A stretch of DNA of 64,000 nt from contig NZ_JACAIS010000002.1 of assembly GCF_030325625.1 (NCBI RefSeq), positions 271,913 to 335,912 of the forward strand. The letters are read 5' to 3'. The DNA comes from Sphingobacterium sp. N143. GTDB taxonomy: Bacteria > Bacteroidota > Bacteroidia > Sphingobacteriales > Sphingobacteriaceae. The notes under the pieces are model-generated. The model did not search any database and was not told where the DNA came from. It saw only the letters and a list, made by a program, of their open reading frames with translations. This document shows, in pieces, positions 62,635-64,000 of this stretch (positions within the stretch are counted from its first letter, which is position 1; the number at the start of each line of letters is the position of its first letter). Position numbers and translations under genes: made by a program.

Positions 62635-64000
62635 ATCCTGTCGTCCATATTGCCAATTTAACTATTCAGTACGGTAAAGATACCGTACTGCAAGACTTAA
62701 ATTGGCAAATTTTTCCGGGCGAACAATGGATCTTGGGCGGTCCAAGTGGCACTGGAAAAACGACACTTGCAAAAGCTATTGCCGGGCAATTGAAATATGA
62801 AGGTAAAATCGCAGTCCACCTTGATCCCAATAGTCCCCTTCCAGCAAAAATTCACTACGTTTCCAACTGGTTCCAGTTTACCAATCTCGAAGGTGATCGC
62901 AACTTTTATTACCAGCAGCGATACAACAAATTCGCGAAAAACGATACATTAACGGTTTTTGCCGAACTAAAACATTTTGCGCAGGAACAACAGCTCTCAT
63001 TTGAAAACGTACGTTCTTACCTGACAATTTTTGGATTCGAAAATTTCAAAGACCAGCAATTGATCGAGCTTTCCAGTGGCGAGCACAAAAGGCTACAATT
63101 GATCAAAGCCTTATGGCTCCAGCCTCAATTGCTCATTATCGACCAGCCATATACAGGGTTAGATGCACAGTCGAGAAAAGATCTCAATCGGGTTTTTGAT
63201 CAGCTTGCAGATAAGGGCGTTTCATTGTTGCTGATCAGTAATGATGACGAACAACCCAGCTGCATCAACCGTTTTGCTGAGATTCAGGCGGGGAAAATCG
63301 TTTTTCGCCAAACGAGTGAAGAGATTTCCAAGGGTATCCCCCGAACAAAAAAAGCATTACCCTATTTTCTGCAACACCCCCCCAAGGTATCTGCTCATGT
63401 CATGGTAAAAATGAACAAGATCAATATCTCTTACGGTGATAAACAGATTTTAAAGAACATTGACTGGGAAGTAAAGGCAGGTGAAAAATGGTTGTTGCAA
63501 GGTCATAATGGTTCCGGAAAATCAACGCTGCTTAGTCTGATCAATGGTGACCATCCACAGGCTTATGCCAATGACATCCACCTTTTTGGGAAGAAAAGAG
63601 GATCCGGAGAAAGTATCTGGGACATCAAAGAACACTTAGGCATCATATCTCCCGAATTACACTGGTATTATGATATGAACGCTAACGTTGGACAGACCAT
63701 TGCTTCGGGATTCTTTGATTCCATGAGTCTTTACCAGCGGTTAGGATTTGAACAGCAGCAAAAGCTCGAGCAGATTCTTCACTTCTTTGATCTCAAAGAG
63801 GTTAAACACAAAACATTAGGCTCATTACCATTGGGTCAACAACGTTTGGTCTTATTGGCGCGTACAATCGTGAAACATCCGGAACTGCTGATTTTGGACG
63901 AACCCTGTCAGGGCTTGGACAAAGAACAAACTCAATATTTCAACGACGTCATCGATGACCTGAGTAAAAGCGGTCAGACCCTCATCTATGTGGGACATTT
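62628..64000 (+). CDS. modF: ModF-like tandem ABC ATPase (partial, 3' end outside window)
   Basis: The ATG at 62628 overlaps leuD; the frame stays open to the right edge (457 codons). It has two nucleotide-binding domains in one chain and no membrane segments. NBD1: Walker [11 protein letters not shown] at 37-46, signature LSSGE at 148-152, Walker B LLIIDQP, with Gln173 in place of the catalytic Glu. NBD2: Walker [10 protein letters not shown] at 292-300, atypical signature LPLGQQ at 400-405, Walker B ILDEP with Glu425. The block [21 protein letters not shown] closely resembles E. coli ModF, whose function is not clear but is linked to molybdate genes. The link with leuD is positional only. 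Confidence 0.85.
   Translation, partial: MVDPVVHIANLTIQYGKDTVLQDLNWQIFPGEQWILGGPSGTGKTTLAKAIAGQLKYEGKIAVHLDPNSPLPAKIHYVSNWFQFTNLEGDRNFYYQQRYNKFAKNDTLTVFAELKHFAQEQQLSFENVRSYLTIFGFENFKDQQLIELSSGEHKRLQLIKALWLQPQLLIIDQPYTGLDAQSRKDLNRVFDQLADKGVSLLLISNDDEQPSCINRFAEIQAGKIVFRQTSEEISKGIPRTKKALPYFLQHPPKVSAHVMVKMNKINISYGDKQILKNIDWEVKAGEKWLLQGHNGSGKSTLLSLINGDHPQAYANDIHLFGKKRGSGESIWDIKEHLGIISPELHWYYDMNANVGQTIASGFFDSMSLYQRLGFEQQQKLEQILHFFDLKEVKHKTLGSLPLGQQRLVLLARTIVKHPELLILDEPCQGLDKEQTQYFNDVIDDLSKSGQTLIYVGH

Overview
The window looks like chromosomal DNA from a Bacteroidota species, most likely Sphingobacterium or a close relative. The reasons are a SusC/SusD pair with a long train of secreted glycan-degrading enzymes, promoters of the TTTG-N20-TAnnTTTG type, an araBDA cluster divergent from a Nudix-type AraR regulator, a separate atpD-atpC pair, and A-rich translation starts. 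The genus is inferred; there is no rRNA or other decisive marker. No tRNA, rRNA, insertion sequence, phage gene or CRISPR array was seen.

Region 1 (1-38263, all minus strand) is a pectin-type polysaccharide utilisation locus read from right to left. It starts at a promoter near 38314-38347. It encodes an unrecognised large hydrolase, an (alpha/alpha)6-barrel hydrolase, a GH28 polygalacturonase, a GH95 alpha-L-fucosidase/galactosidase, a malectin-bearing GH2 enzyme, a DUF3826 protein, SusC and SusD, two paralogous PL1 pectate lyases, a beta-helix/barrel fusion (DUF6298-like), a GH140 apiosidase-like enzyme, a GH43-like lipoprotein, a beta-propeller protein, a SASA acetylesterase, a second GH2, a GH78 alpha-L-rhamnosidase, a second DUF3826 protein and a BNR sialidase-like protein cut by the left edge. 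Together these predict attack on a branched pectin with galacturonan backbone, apiose, rhamnose, galactose/arabinose and acetyl groups, such as rhamnogalacturonan II or apiogalacturonan. Hairpins after susD and between the PL1 genes may set expression ratios. No regulator for the locus is in view.

Region 2 (38430-40973, plus) holds a DEDDh exonuclease followed by a cNMP/CBS/DUF294 nucleotidyltransferase-like protein.

Region 3 (41068-50050) is the L-arabinose operon araB-araD-araA-SSS symporter-galM-dehydrogenase on the minus strand, divergent from the Nudix-domain regulator araR. A 30-base palindrome in the 333-base gap is a strong operator candidate. Arabinose released from pectin by region 1 would feed this operon.

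Region 4 (50200-53046, plus) has a membrane coiled-coil protein of unknown role, then atpD and a short atpC, ending at a strong terminator.

Region 5 (53445-64000, plus) is the branched-chain amino acid operon ilvE-ilvD-ilvB-ilvN-(DinB-like)-ilvC-leuC-leuD, followed by a ModF-like tandem ABC ATPase cut by the right edge.
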